In this document: positions 26,451-35,428 of the stretch, piece after piece
Layout of the letters: each line of letters starts with the position of its first letter
Position numbering within the stretch: the stretch's first letter is position 1
From: Hydrogenovibrio sp965140365
GTDB taxonomy: Bacteria > Pseudomonadota > Gammaproteobacteria > Thiomicrospirales > Thiomicrospiraceae
Reading direction: 5' to 3' (one strand)
NCBI GenBank assembly: GCA_965140365.1
Contig: OZ223196.1
DNA: 64,000 nucleotides
The notes under the pieces: generated by a model
Databases searched by the model: none
Told to the model about the DNA's origin: nothing
The model's input: the letters and a program-made list of their open reading frames with translations, nothing else
Made by a program: the position numbers and the translations under genes

Positions 26451-26630
26451 TACCAGGCCTGGTCATTTTCAGACTTTAACGCATTCGCGTTTTCCTTTCC
26501 AAAACCGCGCTGATAATCGAAATATAAACCGCTATAATGGCGAGCAGAAAATTCCCGAATTTAAGACCGGATACAAGGTCGGATATTCGATACTGAAACG
26601 AACCGATTAAAAACTTCTGTGCCGAACTCA

Positions 26631-28526
26631 ATGCCGCAAAATAAATCGCAAGATAAACAGCAAAATACACAGCAAGATATTGCTTTATTACCTTCTCATC
26701 TCGCCGACCAAATCGCCGCCGGTGAAGTGGTGGAAAGGCCAGCTTCTGTGGTGAAAGAGCTGCTGGAAAATGCGCTCGATTCGGGCGCGACTCAAATTGA
26801 TATTCACATTGATGAGGGCGGTGAAAAACGCATTGTGGTTTCCGACAACGGGACGGGCATCCGGCAATCGCAATTGCAGTTGGCGGTGAGTCGCCACGCC
26901 ACCAGCAAGATTCAGACAGCCAATGACCTGACGGCGGTCGCAACGCTGGGATTTCGAGGTGAGGCTTTGGCCAGTATCGGCTCCGTTTCGCGCTTGACCC
27001 TGACCAGCCGATTCAAAGACGAAGACGCCGCCTGGCAATTGCGCGGCGAAGGGGAAGGCAACTGGTCGGAACCGGTGCCGGTGGCGCATCCGCAAGGCAC
27101 GCAAGTGGATGTTCAGGATTTGTTTTTCAACACCCCGGCCCGTAAGAAATTCCTGCGTGCGGCGCGTACCGAGTTCATGCATATTGATCAATTGGTCAAA
27201 CGCGTGATGTTGAGTCGGCCGGACGTCGCGATTAAGTTGACGCATAACCAGAAAGTGATGCGTCACGTTCAGGCCGCATCGGACGAAGCGGCTTTGATTC
27301 AGCGTTTAAAACAACTCATGGGTGGGCCGTTCGTGGAGCAAAGTCTGGCGTTGGAGTTTGAGGCGCAGGACATTCGTTTGTCGGGCTGGGCGGCGCAGGC
27401 CACTTTTAACCGCAGTCAAACCGACATGCAATACGTGTTCGTTAACGGCCGTATTGTCCGAGACCGCTTATTGTCTTACGCTGTCAAACAGGCCTATGCC
27501 GATGTTTTGTATCATGGTCGCCATCCGGCGTATGTGTTGTTTTTAGACATTCCGCATGAGTTGGTGGATGTGAATGTACACCCCGCCAAATACGAGGTGC
27601 GTTTTGCGAATGGCCGCTGGGTGTACGATTTTTTGCGCCGTTCGGTACGCGAAGCGGTGACGCGTCCGGTCGGTGTGTCCGGTGGTCATGCAGAGGCCGC
27701 CGCGCCCGTCGGTCATGCTGAAGCCTCGGGCCGTTTTGAGGCGACAACGCCAAATGAATCGGCTTATCAGGCGGCGATGCAATTCCAGACTCGTGACACC
27801 TCCGGTAACGGCGGGTATGGTGTTCATGAACCGGTGCCGGCCTATACGATGGAGCCGGGTGAGCAGTTGATTCGTCAATTCCAAGCGGCGCAAGCTGAGT
27901 CGGGCGCGCAAACCGATGCAAATCAATCGGTTTCGAGTCAGCATCACCCGTTGGGGTACGCCAAAGCACAAATTCATGGTGTGTTTATTTTGGCGGAAAA
28001 CCAACAAGGCCTGGTGTTGGTGGACATGCACGCCGCACACGAGCGTATTGTGTACGAGCGCATGAAACAACAATGGACACAAGACCGCTTGGTGTCGCAA
28101 CCGTTGCTGGTGCCAATCGTGGTCAGCTTGGAAGCGTCGCAAATCGCGATTTGGGATGAGTATCGCGATGAATTGGATAAACTTGGTTTCGAGGCCGAGC
28201 CTTTCGGACCGGAGCAATTGAAATTGATCCGTGTGCCGACGTTATTGGCGAAATCCGATGTCGCGCATCTGGTGAACGACATGGTCGCCGACTTGGCGGT
28301 GGCCGGCGAAACCCGTTTGGTGGAAGAAAAAATCAACCAGATTCTCAGCACCATGGCGTGTCATGGTTCGGTGCGGGCCAATCGTCATTTGACGGTGGAT
28401 GAAATGAATGCCTTGTTACGAGACATGGAAGCCACGGAGAGTTCCGCGCAGTGTAACCACGGCCGGCCGACTTGGGTGCAGTTGTCGATGGACCAGCTCG
28501 ATGCTTTGTTTATGAGGGGGCAGTAG
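26631..28526 (+). CDS. mutL: DNA mismatch repair protein MutL, endonuclease type
   Basis: Links MutS mismatch recognition to strand nicking. From ATG 26631 the product is 631 residues; a GTG at 26619 would add four. The N-terminal GHKL ATPase has LPSHLADQIAAGEVVERPASVVKELLENALDSGA and DNGTGI. After a variable linker (about 345-450), the C-terminal domain has DMHAAHERIVYE, fitting the DQHA(X)2E(X)4E endonuclease metal site, plus ACHGSVRANR and CNHGRPT. These motifs mark nicking MutL proteins found in bacteria without MutH. It starts the mutL-miaA unit. Confidence 0.97.
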   Translation: MPQNKSQDKQQNTQQDIALLPSHLADQIAAGEVVERPASVVKELLENALDSGATQIDIHIDEGGEKRIVVSDNGTGIRQSQLQLAVSRHATSKIQTANDLTAVATLGFRGEALASIGSVSRLTLTSRFKDEDAAWQLRGEGEGNWSEPVPVAHPQGTQVDVQDLFFNTPARKKFLRAARTEFMHIDQLVKRVMLSRPDVAIKLTHNQKVMRHVQAASDEAALIQRLKQLMGGPFVEQSLALEFEAQDIRLSGWAAQATFNRSQTDMQYVFVNGRIVRDRLLSYAVKQAYADVLYHGRHPAYVLFLDIPHELVDVNVHPAKYEVRFANGRWVYDFLRRSVREAVTRPVGVSGGHAEAAAPVGHAEASGRFEATTPNESAYQAAMQFQTRDTSGNGGYGVHEPVPAYTMEPGEQLIRQFQAAQAESGAQTDANQSVSSQHHPLGYAKAQIHGVFILAENQQGLVLVDMHAAHERIVYERMKQQWTQDRLVSQPLLVPIVVSLEASQIAIWDEYRDELDKLGFEAEPFGPEQLKLIRVPTLLAKSDVAHLVNDMVADLAVAGETRLVEEKINQILSTMACHGSVRANRHLTVDEMNALLRDMEATESSAQCNHGRPTWVQLSMDQLDALFMRGQ

Positions 28527-28527
28527 G

Positions 28528-29523
28528 GTGAGTGGCGTGATGTCGACTGTGTCGGGCTTGAATCTTGAGCATTTAATCGAACAAAAATGTTGTTTGGCGA
28601 TTATGGGGCCGACGGCGTCGGGCAAAAGCCGTTTGTCGATGGCCTTGGCCGAGCGCTTACCGGTGGAAATTATCAGTGTGGATTCCGCATTGATTTACCG
28701 CGGTATGGACATCGGCACCGCCAAGCCGTCCGCCGAGGAATTGGCCAAAGTGCCGCATCACCTGATTGATATTCTCGACCCCAGCGAAAGTTATTCCGCG
28801 GCGGATTTTGTGGAGGATGTGCATCGCTTGGTGGCGGAAATTTTTGAACGGGGGCGTTTGCCGATGTTGGTGGGCGGCACCATGATGTATTTCAATGCGC
28901 TGCAAAAAGGCATGGCGCAATTGCCGTCGGCCGATGAAGCCTTGCGTGCTGAAATTCACCAGGCCTGGCTGAAAGATGCCCTGGCCACGCATAAACGCCT
29001 GAAAGCGGTGGACCCGGAAGCGGCCGAGCGCATTCACCCGAATGATCCGCAACGTTTGGTGCGGGCGTTGGAGGTGTATGAAATGACCGGTCGGCCATTG
29101 ACGGAATTACAAAAAGAGGCGCAGGGTCAGGGATTAACCGAGTTTCAACTGGCGAAGGTGGCGTTATTGCCGGAAGATCGAGCTCAGTTACATCAACAAA
29201 TCGAACAGCGCTTTCATGCCATGTTGAATGAAGGGTTTTTGAAAGAAGCCGAGCAGGTGTTTTCTCAGCCGAACTTACATGGAGACCTGCCAGCAATTCG
29301 CAGTGTGGGGTATCGCCAGGCCTGGTTGTTTTTTGAACAAACCTACGATTATGAAACCTTTGTGGAAAAAAGCATTGTCGCCACTCGCCAGCTCGCTAAA
29401 CGTCAGATTACCTGGCTGCGTAAAGAGACGGATTTGCACGTCATCGACCCTTACCTCACAAATCTTGACAAAAGTGTGGAGGAGGTTTTAGAGTACTTGG
29501 CGGGATGTGATAAAAATGCTTAA
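28528..29523 (+). CDS. miaA: tRNA dimethylallyltransferase
   Basis: Adds the dimethylallyl group to A37 of tRNAs reading UNN codons. The 331-residue product has P-loop GPTASGKSRLS, the catalytic-Asp region DSALIYRGMDIGTAKPS, LVGGTMMYF and the C-terminal ATRQLAKRQITWLR. Length is typical. The start is GTG one base after the mutL stop, so the genes are coupled. Two CCAGGCCTGG copies (28959 and 29316) both encode Gln-Ala-Trp. Confidence 0.97.
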   Translation: MSGVMSTVSGLNLEHLIEQKCCLAIMGPTASGKSRLSMALAERLPVEIISVDSALIYRGMDIGTAKPSAEELAKVPHHLIDILDPSESYSAADFVEDVHRLVAEIFERGRLPMLVGGTMMYFNALQKGMAQLPSADEALRAEIHQAWLKDALATHKRLKAVDPEAAERIHPNDPQRLVRALEVYEMTGRPLTELQKEAQGQGLTEFQLAKVALLPEDRAQLHQQIEQRFHAMLNEGFLKEAEQVFSQPNLHGDLPAIRSVGYRQAWLFFEQTYDYETFVEKSIVATRQLAKRQITWLRKETDLHVIDPYLTNLDKSVEEVLEYLAGCDKNA

Positions 29524-29554
29524 ATAAGAAAGTGTTTATGTTATTATCTGGAAT

Positions 29555-29608
29555 CTTTCAGTGGCGATAGCGAATACACAAGGGCGTTATCATTCCAGCC
29601 GCTGAAAG
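29555..29608 (+). promoter_or_regulatory. Possible stem-loop in the hfq leader
   Basis: CTTTCAGTGG at 29555-29564 can pair with CCGCTGAAAG at 29599-29608 (nine Watson-Crick pairs and one G-U), and the bases between also include GATAGCG and CGTTATC, which can extend the helix inward. It lies about 65 bases before the hfq ATG. It is not followed by a T-run, so it does not look like a terminator for miaA. Hfq is known to autoregulate its mRNA in E. coli; a role here is inference. Confidence 0.4.
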
Positions 29609-29674
29609 GCGAATCTGACGAATGGTTCGTTGACACTATAAGAATATAGCTTCATACAAAAATAGGAAATAATC

Positions 29675-29947
29675 ATGGAGACAAAAAAAGTGGCTAAGGC
29701 TTTACCAATACAAGATCCGTACTTGAATGCATTGAGAAAAGAAAAAATCAATGTAGCGATTTATCTTGTAAACGGTGTTAAGTTGCAAGGCCGTGTCGAT
29801 TCTTTCGATCAGTTTGTTGTGCTGTTGCGCAGCAACGTGACGCAAATGGTTTATAAGCACGCGATTTCGACCATCGTTCCAGCGCGTGACCCTAAGGCTT
29901 ATGAATTTGACGTTGCGGACGCTTCCGAAGCCAAATCCGCTGAGTAA
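29675..29947 (+). CDS. hfq: RNA chaperone Hfq
   Basis: Sm-like hexameric RNA chaperone for small-RNA regulation. The 90-residue product has Sm1 INVAIYLVNGVKLQGRVDSFDQFVVLL and Sm2 MVYKHAISTIVPAR with the invariant YKHAI, then a short acidic tail (about 18 residues), shorter than in E. coli. The ATG has a good ribosome site (ATAGGAAAT). It lies in the conserved miaA-hfq-hflX order. Confidence 0.98.
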   Translation: METKKVAKALPIQDPYLNALRKEKINVAIYLVNGVKLQGRVDSFDQFVVLLRSNVTQMVYKHAISTIVPARDPKAYEFDVADASEAKSAE

Positions 29948-29987
29948 GTCCGCACGAGGCTTCATCCCGGAGCCTGCTCTACATTAT

Positions 29988-30029
29988 CGCGAAAAAGCTA
30001 AAGCCGCTCGGGTGTTCAACTTTTTCGCG
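29988..30029 (+). repeat. 10-bp perfect stem between hfq and hflX
   Basis: CGCGAAAAAG at 29988-29997 and CTTTTTCGCG at 30020-30029 are exact complements around a 22-base loop, in the 160-base hfq-hflX gap. It could partially terminate or process the transcript; the T-run lies inside the stem rather than after it, so it is not a classical terminator. Confidence 0.55.
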
Positions 30030-30107
30030 GGTACACACCGACTCTTAACGTTTTATAATCATCACCACAACCTATCTCAAGCTTGCTTGAAAGCAGTCTG
30101 TTAACGC

Positions 30108-31415
30108 ATGGAATTATTTGGAAAACTTGAACAGAAGGTACTGGAAAAAGCGATACTGGTACATGTCGATTTTTATCATGAAGCCGATCGTGAAGTACTG
30201 GAAGAGTTTTATGAACTCGTTGATTCCGCTGGTGCGGAAGTCAAGGAACTGATTACCACCAAACGCCAATCACCGGACCCGAAGTTTTTCATTGGAAAAG
30301 GTAAGGCGGAAGAAATCAAGCTCGCTGTGGAAATGCACGAAGCGGATGTGGTGATTGTCAACCATGCTCTGAGCCCCGCGCAAGAACGTAATTTAAGCCA
30401 ATTTCTCGATTGCCAGGTTCTGGACAGAGTGGGTTTGATTTTGGATATTTTCGCCCAACGCGCCCGTTCTCACGAAGGGAAATTGCAGGTCGAATTGGCA
30501 CAGCTGAAGCGCATGTCCACCCGTTTGGTAAAAGGGTGGAGCCACTTGGATCGTCAAGGCGGTATTGGCGCGCGCGGTCCCGGGGAAACCCAGTTGGAAA
30601 CTGACCGTCGTTTGGTCCAGGGCAAAATCAAGCAGTTGGAAGCGCGCATTGAAAAAGTGCGTCAACAGCGAAACCTTGGGCGCCGCTCGCGTCAAAAATC
30701 CGACTTACCGACCGTTACGATTATCGGCTATACCAATGCCGGGAAATCCACCTTGTTTAATCAAATGACGCAAGCCGGTGTGTATGCCGAAGACCGTTTG
30801 TTTGCGACGTTGGATTCCACTTTGCGGAAAGTTCATCTGCCGGGAGCCGGGCCGGTCATTTTTGCGGATACGGTGGGGTTTATTCGTCACATTCCGCACG
30901 ATTTGGTGGCCGCTTTCCGTTCCACCTTGGAAGAAACCAGCGAAGCAGATTTGTTGATTCACTTAGTCGATGCCGCTGACCCACACCGCGCTGAAAAAAT
31001 AGCGGATGTGGAAGAGGTGATTCAAGAAGTCGGCGCCGAAGCGGTGCCGCAGCTATTGGTTTTCAATAAGATTGATCGTTTAGACCCGGTGGTGACGCCG
31101 CATGTGGATTTGAATGATGAAAATCTGCCGGAGCGGGTTTGGATTTCCGCGCGTGAGCAATCGGGTATCGAGTTGATGATGGATGCCGTTGCGGCTTATT
31201 TTCGCGGGCGTTTTATCACCGTACGCCTAGTCTTGGATGTTAAAGCCGGCAAACGTCGTTCCGAACTTTATACATTAGGCACTATTTTGGAAGAAGGGTT
31301 TGACGAGACGGGTAACAGTGTCTTTAAAATGTCCTTAACCGAAATGGAGTCGAAACAGATTCAAAAGTGGGATGAAGTCCTCGAATATCAAGTGGGCACC
31401 TCGATCAACCCCTAG
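30108..31415 (+). CDS. hflX: Ribosome-associated GTPase HflX
   Basis: GTPase that splits stalled ribosomes. The 435-residue product has the HflX N-domain (DPKFFIGKGKAEEIK), the glycine-rich GGIGARGPGETQLETDRR, and G-domain motifs GYTNAGKST, DTVGFIRHIP and NKIDRL. Its last residues, VGTSINP and the stop, are encoded by the left end of the element at 31393-31657, so the tail was probably changed when that element arrived. Part of the hfq-hflX-hflKC order. Confidence 0.95.
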   Translation: MELFGKLEQKVLEKAILVHVDFYHEADREVLEEFYELVDSAGAEVKELITTKRQSPDPKFFIGKGKAEEIKLAVEMHEADVVIVNHALSPAQERNLSQFLDCQVLDRVGLILDIFAQRARSHEGKLQVELAQLKRMSTRLVKGWSHLDRQGGIGARGPGETQLETDRRLVQGKIKQLEARIEKVRQQRNLGRRSRQKSDLPTVTIIGYTNAGKSTLFNQMTQAGVYAEDRLFATLDSTLRKVHLPGAGPVIFADTVGFIRHIPHDLVAAFRSTLEETSEADLLIHLVDAADPHRAEKIADVEEVIQEVGAEAVPQLLVFNKIDRLDPVVTPHVDLNDENLPERVWISAREQSGIELMMDAVAAYFRGRFITVRLVLDVKAGKRRSELYTLGTILEEGFDETGNSVFKMSLTEMESKQIQKWDEVLEYQVGTSINP

Positions 31416-31657
31416 TGAGATTATGCGGGGCTAAAAGGAGGCTTATTCTAGGCGCGGCTCGCCGATCTTAGTCATTCTAAGGTTAAGAGTCGTAACAACG
31501 AAAAAGCCGCCTTTTAGCCCCGCCCGAAGGGGCTTAGCCAAGTTCGCCAGCTCGGCGTTATGACGCTTTGCAAGGTCTAGACATTCCTGCAGCGTCATGC
31601 CTTGATCTGACGAGCTTGGCGTTGCCAGAATCCACAAGGGGTTGATCGAGGTGCCCA
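31393..31657. repeat. 265-bp structured element, copy A
   Basis: The outer arms TGGGCACCTCGATCAACCCC (31393 on) and its exact complement (31638-31657) form a stem of about 33 bp. Inside are an arm pairing GGGGCTAAAAGG (31427-31438) with CCTTTTAGCCCC (31510-31521) and a second arm pairing CCAAGTTCG with CGAGCTTGG and ATGACGCT (31560-31567) with AGCGTCAT (31591-31598). A 215-base core, 31416-31630, aligns without gaps to 59306-59520, with identical loop sequences but different paired stems. The element begins inside the hflX coding end. The 409-base gap 31416-31824 otherwise holds only the hairpin at 31733-31761. Confidence 0.85.
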
Positions 31658-31732
31658 GGTGTTGTCGTCGAAAAACTGACGGCTTTGCCCGCTTTTCAAT
31701 GCATAGCTGCAGAAACCCTGTCCAATTAAATA

Positions 31733-31761
31733 AATTAATCCCGAAGGCAAGGGGATTAATT
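31733..31761 (+). repeat. Perfect 10-bp hairpin upstream of hflK
   Basis: AATTAATCCC and GGGATTAATT are exact complements around a nine-base loop, ending 63 bases before the hflK ATG. There is no T-run after it. It could be an operator dyad or an mRNA leader hairpin for hflKC. Confidence 0.55.
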
Positions 31762-31824
31762 GATGACATTTCGTTCGATAAAATTTAAAATGACCCACTG
31801 ATTTTCAATTTTCTGGAGAAAATA

Positions 31825-33054
31825 ATGGCGTGGAATGAGCCGGGAAAACCTGGACAAGACCCATGGGGCAACTCGGGGAACAACAACCGTCCTAATAATT
31901 CAAGAAAACCGAATGGATCAAATCAAGATCCAGACTTGAAGGAAGCCTTAAGAAAAGCCCAGGAATTTTTTGGCGGCACGGGCGATAAGTTCGGTGGCGC
32001 AAAAGGAACCGGTTTGATTGTCATCGTATTGATTGCGCTGTGGTTGTTGAGCGGTATCTATACGGTTGACTCTCCTGAAAGAGGGGTGGTCAAACGTTTC
32101 GGGGCTTATACCCATGAAACCACGGCCGGTTTGCATTGGCACTTGCCTTGGCCGATTGAATCCGTCACTTTGGTGAATGTCGATCGCATTCGTACCGCTG
32201 AAATCGGTTACCGTTCCGACAGTCGTAACCGTAATGGCACGGTGCCGTCCGAAGCGTTGATGTTGACCAAAGATGAAAACATTGTCGATGTGCGTATCGC
32301 CGTTCAATATAAAGTCAGCGATGCGAAAAAGTATTTGTTCGATGTGGCTGCTCCGGACGTCACCATGCGTGACTTGACCGAGAGTGCTCTGAGAGAAATC
32401 GTCGGCCGAAATACCATGGATTTCGTGTTGACTGAAGGGCGCGACGAAGTGGTGTCTAAAGTGCGTGCTCTGGCACAAAAACATCTGGATGAATACAATA
32501 CCGGTTTGATGATTACCTCCTTGAACTTGCAGGATGCGCAGCCACCTGAACAGGTGCAGTCTGCCTTTGCCGACGTGGTCAAAGCACGAGAAGACAGAGA
32601 GCGTTTGATCAACGAGGCGGAAGCCTACTCAAACGATATCTTGCCGAAAGCCCGTGGTAAAGCGGCCCGTCAAATTGAGGAAGCGCGTGCTTATCATGAT
32701 GAGGTGATTGCACGATCAACCGGTCAGGCCAGTCGTTTTGAAAGCATTATGTCCGAATACAAAAAAGCACCGCGTGTGACGCGTGAGCGTTTGTATCTGG
32801 ATGCGATGACGAACGTGTTGAGCTCGACTTCGAAAGTGTTTGTCGGGGCGGACAGCGGAACCAATTTGCTGTACTTGCCCTTGGATAAAATGATGTCCGG
32901 CCAAGGTGGTAATGTGCCGTTCAGAGTGCCGAGTGATGTTTCTTCGCAGTCGGATGCCGCGGCTTCCGGTTCCAGTAAGAACGGTTCATCTTCCAATCGA
33001 AACACATCGCAAAATAACATTCGTGATTACTTGAGAACAAGGGAGCTTCGCTAA
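31825..33054 (+). CDS. hflK: FtsH protease modulator HflK
   Basis: With HflC it forms a large membrane assembly around the FtsH protease. The 409-residue product has a Gly/Asn/Pro-rich cytoplasmic N-terminus (MAWNEPGKPGQDPWGN), one TM helix (about 63-80), and an SPFH/band-7 domain (VDSPERGVVKRFGAYTHETTAGLHWHLPWPIE), followed by an Ala/Glu-rich helical region and a Ser/Asn-rich tail. It has ribosome site TGGAG and is followed by hflC one base later. The leader includes a mobile structured element, so its expression may differ from that of relatives. Confidence 0.96.
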   Translation: MAWNEPGKPGQDPWGNSGNNNRPNNSRKPNGSNQDPDLKEALRKAQEFFGGTGDKFGGAKGTGLIVIVLIALWLLSGIYTVDSPERGVVKRFGAYTHETTAGLHWHLPWPIESVTLVNVDRIRTAEIGYRSDSRNRNGTVPSEALMLTKDENIVDVRIAVQYKVSDAKKYLFDVAAPDVTMRDLTESALREIVGRNTMDFVLTEGRDEVVSKVRALAQKHLDEYNTGLMITSLNLQDAQPPEQVQSAFADVVKAREDRERLINEAEAYSNDILPKARGKAARQIEEARAYHDEVIARSTGQASRFESIMSEYKKAPRVTRERLYLDAMTNVLSSTSKVFVGADSGTNLLYLPLDKMMSGQGGNVPFRVPSDVSSQSDAAASGSSKNGSSSNRNTSQNNIRDYLRTRELR

Positions 33055-33055
33055 G

Positions 33056-33910
33056 ATGAAATCCGTTATTACTATTTTTATCGCGGCTGTCCTGTTTATT
33101 GGCAGTAATGCCCTGTTTACCGTTCAGCAAGGCCAAACGGCATTGGTGTTCCGCTTTGGTGAAATTGTGGAAGATAACTTGAAACCAGGCCTGCATTTCA
33201 AAACGCCTTTCGTTAACAATGTGCGTTTATTTGATGCCCGCTTGCAAACGTTGGATGCTGAACCGGAGCGTTACCTAACCAGCGAAAAGAAAAATCTGTT
33301 GGTGGATTCGTTCGTGGAGTGGCGTATCAGTGATGCCAAGAAATTTTACACGGCTATGAACGGTGATATCCGTTTGGCAAACCTGCGTCTGGCGCAAATC
33401 ATTAAAGATGGCTTGCGTGCCGAATTTGGTAGTCGTACCGTTCAGGAAGTGATTTCCCAGGACCGTCGTGTGATAGTGAAAGAAATTCAGGCCAACACCG
33501 GAGAGTCGGTCAGTAATTTCGGTATCGACATTGTGGATGTTAAAATCAAGCGTGTCGATTTACCGCAAGACGTGAGCGATTCGGTGTATCAGCGTATGGA
33601 AGCCGAGCGTAATCGTGTGGCGAAAGATTTGCGTTCACAAGGTTCCGAAGCGGCTGAACGTATTCGTGCCGATGCCGACCGTCAGAGAACGATTATTCTG
33701 GCCGATGCTTACCGTGATGCGGAAACCATTCGCGGTGAAGGGGATGCCACGGCGGCAGACATTTATGCGAAAGCGTATTCCAAGGATCCGGATTTCTATG
33801 CTTTTTATCAAAGCTTGAATGCTTATCAGCTGTCCTTTAACAGTAAGACGGACATGATGGTGGTGGATCCGAAATCCGATTTCTTCAAATTCTTCAACCA
33901 GCAGAAATAA
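33056..33910 (+). CDS. hflC: FtsH protease modulator HflC
   Basis: Partner of HflK. The 284-residue product has an N-terminal anchor (5-22), the SPFH domain (QQGQTALVFRFGEIVEDNLKPGLHFKTPF) and the long helical region with DADRQRTIILADAYRDAETIRGEGDA typical of HflC. Length is slightly under E. coli HflC (334). It is coupled to hflK. Confidence 0.96.
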   Translation: MKSVITIFIAAVLFIGSNALFTVQQGQTALVFRFGEIVEDNLKPGLHFKTPFVNNVRLFDARLQTLDAEPERYLTSEKKNLLVDSFVEWRISDAKKFYTAMNGDIRLANLRLAQIIKDGLRAEFGSRTVQEVISQDRRVIVKEIQANTGESVSNFGIDIVDVKIKRVDLPQDVSDSVYQRMEAERNRVAKDLRSQGSEAAERIRADADRQRTIILADAYRDAETIRGEGDATAADIYAKAYSKDPDFYAFYQSLNAYQLSFNSKTDMMVVDPKSDFFKFFNQQK

Positions 33911-34013
33911 TTGAATGGTTGGTCGCATAACAATTTGATAAGACATAAAGGTGGTTCAGTCCACCTTTTTTATGCCTTCTCGACGGTGAGCGTGGAAGGT
34001 GAGGAGCGGTTTC

Positions 34014-34199
34014 ATGTTGGAAGCATTGCTCAGTGCGATTGCGCTGGTATTCATTATTGAAGGGCTGTTGCCGTTTGTTTTTCCACGAGTGTGGCGAAGC
34101 ACCATGGCGGAGTTGATTCAACTGGATGACAAGAAGCTGAGATGGATGGGATTGATCAGCCTTTCCATCGGAATGATTTTATTATTTATTTTTACGTAA
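34014..34199 (+). CDS. DUF2065 (YjeT-type) small membrane protein
   Basis: The ATG at 34014 follows GAGGAG at ideal spacing and gives 61 residues; the GTG at 33999 is unlikely. The product has two TM helices (about 4-22 and 42-60) with the conserved GLLPFVFPRVWR and KLRWMGL between them, matching DUF2065. Small genes of this family sit between hflC and purA in many gammaproteobacteria. The function is unknown. Confidence 0.85.
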   Translation: MLEALLSAIALVFIIEGLLPFVFPRVWRSTMAELIQLDDKKLRWMGLISLSIGMILLFIFT

Positions 34200-34209
34200 G
34201 AAGACTGTA

Positions 34210-35379
34210 ATGCAACAAAATATTTGGTTTACGCCGGATGGGCTTGAAGATTTATTGCCGGATGAGGCGAAAAAGCTCGAGTGCTACCGCCGTCAATTAT
34301 TGGATGGTTTCGAACTGTCTGGATACGACTTGGTACTGCCGCCGATTGCGGAGTTCACAGATTCGCTTTTGACCGGTAAGGGGCGACATCTCGCGGTGGA
34401 TACCTGCCGTTTTACCGACCAGGAAAGCGGTAAGATGATGGGGGTTCGTGCCGATATGACGCCGCAAGTCGCTCGTATTGCCAGTAATCGTATTAAACAA
34501 AAAGGCATTCAGCGCTTGTGTTACGTCGGTGAAGTGCTGAAAACCCGTAATAACCGTGCAAAAGGCTCTCGAAGCCCGATTGAGGTCGGCGCGGAGCTGT
34601 TTGGCCATTCCGGTGTGGAAAGCGATATCGAAGTCATCGAGTTGATGGTATCGTCATTGAACGGCATCGGTTTAAGTGACTTGACGTTAAGTCTTGGGCA
34701 GGTGTCGGTTGTGGATACCTTGATGAATCAAGTTGGTTTGAGTGACTCACAGCAAGAAACGATGGTCGATATTCTGTTGCGTAAATCGATTCCGGAATAT
34801 GATGATTTCGTCGAATCACTGTCTTTGTCGCCAGCCTTAACAGACGCTTTTAACGCGCTGTTGACGCTATGCGGCAATGCGGAAGATGTGATGAAAAAAA
34901 TGGATGTTTTGGCCAATGTTTCGACTGAGATGGCCGAGCACCTGGCGCACTTCAAAGCCGTCTTGGCGCACTTTGCGGGATTCGAGTCGTTAACCATTCA
35001 TGTTGATTTGGCCGATATTCGCGGCTATCAGTACCACACGGGTATGATTTTCAGTTGTTACGCGGCTGGACGCAAGATGTATCAGTTGGCGCGTGGCGGG
35101 CGTTATGACGGCATCGGTTCCGAGTTCGGTGTGGATAAACCGGCGACCGGGTTCAGTCTCGATTTACGCGGTATGTTGGATTTACTGGAACAACCCGCAT
35201 CGATGAAAAAAGAGACGGTCTTTGCGCCAAACGCCTATGATGCGGATTTGTTGGCTGAAATCGAGCGTTTGAAAGCTCAGCAAACCGTCGTGAAACGTTT
35301 TTATGATTTTTCAGAGTTGCCGGATGGTGCTTCCTATCTAGAGTCGGTTTCTGGAACCTGGACGATTTCCGTTAAGTAA
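34210..35379 (+). CDS. hisZ: ATP phosphoribosyltransferase regulatory subunit HisZ
   Basis: A HisRS-like subunit that activates the short form of HisG in the first step of histidine synthesis. The 389-residue product starts NIWFTPDGLEDLLPDEAKKLE and has class II synthetase-like segments (FTDQESGKMMGVRADMTPQVARIASNR, RGGRYDGIGSEFG) but lacks the anticodon domain of HisRS and ends in a short degenerate tail. Presence of hisZ implies a short HisG elsewhere in the genome. The position before purA is common in non-enteric gammaproteobacteria. Confidence 0.93.
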   Translation: MQQNIWFTPDGLEDLLPDEAKKLECYRRQLLDGFELSGYDLVLPPIAEFTDSLLTGKGRHLAVDTCRFTDQESGKMMGVRADMTPQVARIASNRIKQKGIQRLCYVGEVLKTRNNRAKGSRSPIEVGAELFGHSGVESDIEVIELMVSSLNGIGLSDLTLSLGQVSVVDTLMNQVGLSDSQQETMVDILLRKSIPEYDDFVESLSLSPALTDAFNALLTLCGNAEDVMKKMDVLANVSTEMAEHLAHFKAVLAHFAGFESLTIHVDLADIRGYQYHTGMIFSCYAAGRKMYQLARGGRYDGIGSEFGVDKPATGFSLDLRGMLDLLEQPASMKKETVFAPNAYDADLLAEIERLKAQQTVVKRFYDFSELPDGASYLESVSGTWTISVK

Positions 35380-35428
35380 GCCTGTCGAAGCAGGTGAATC
35401 GTAATTCATTCGTTATAAAGAGAAAAAA

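Noticed and set aside
31443..31769. 108-codon minus-strand ORF across the structured element
   Set aside because: The translation follows palindromic element sequence, and the copy at 59306-59520 does not preserve an equivalent frame.
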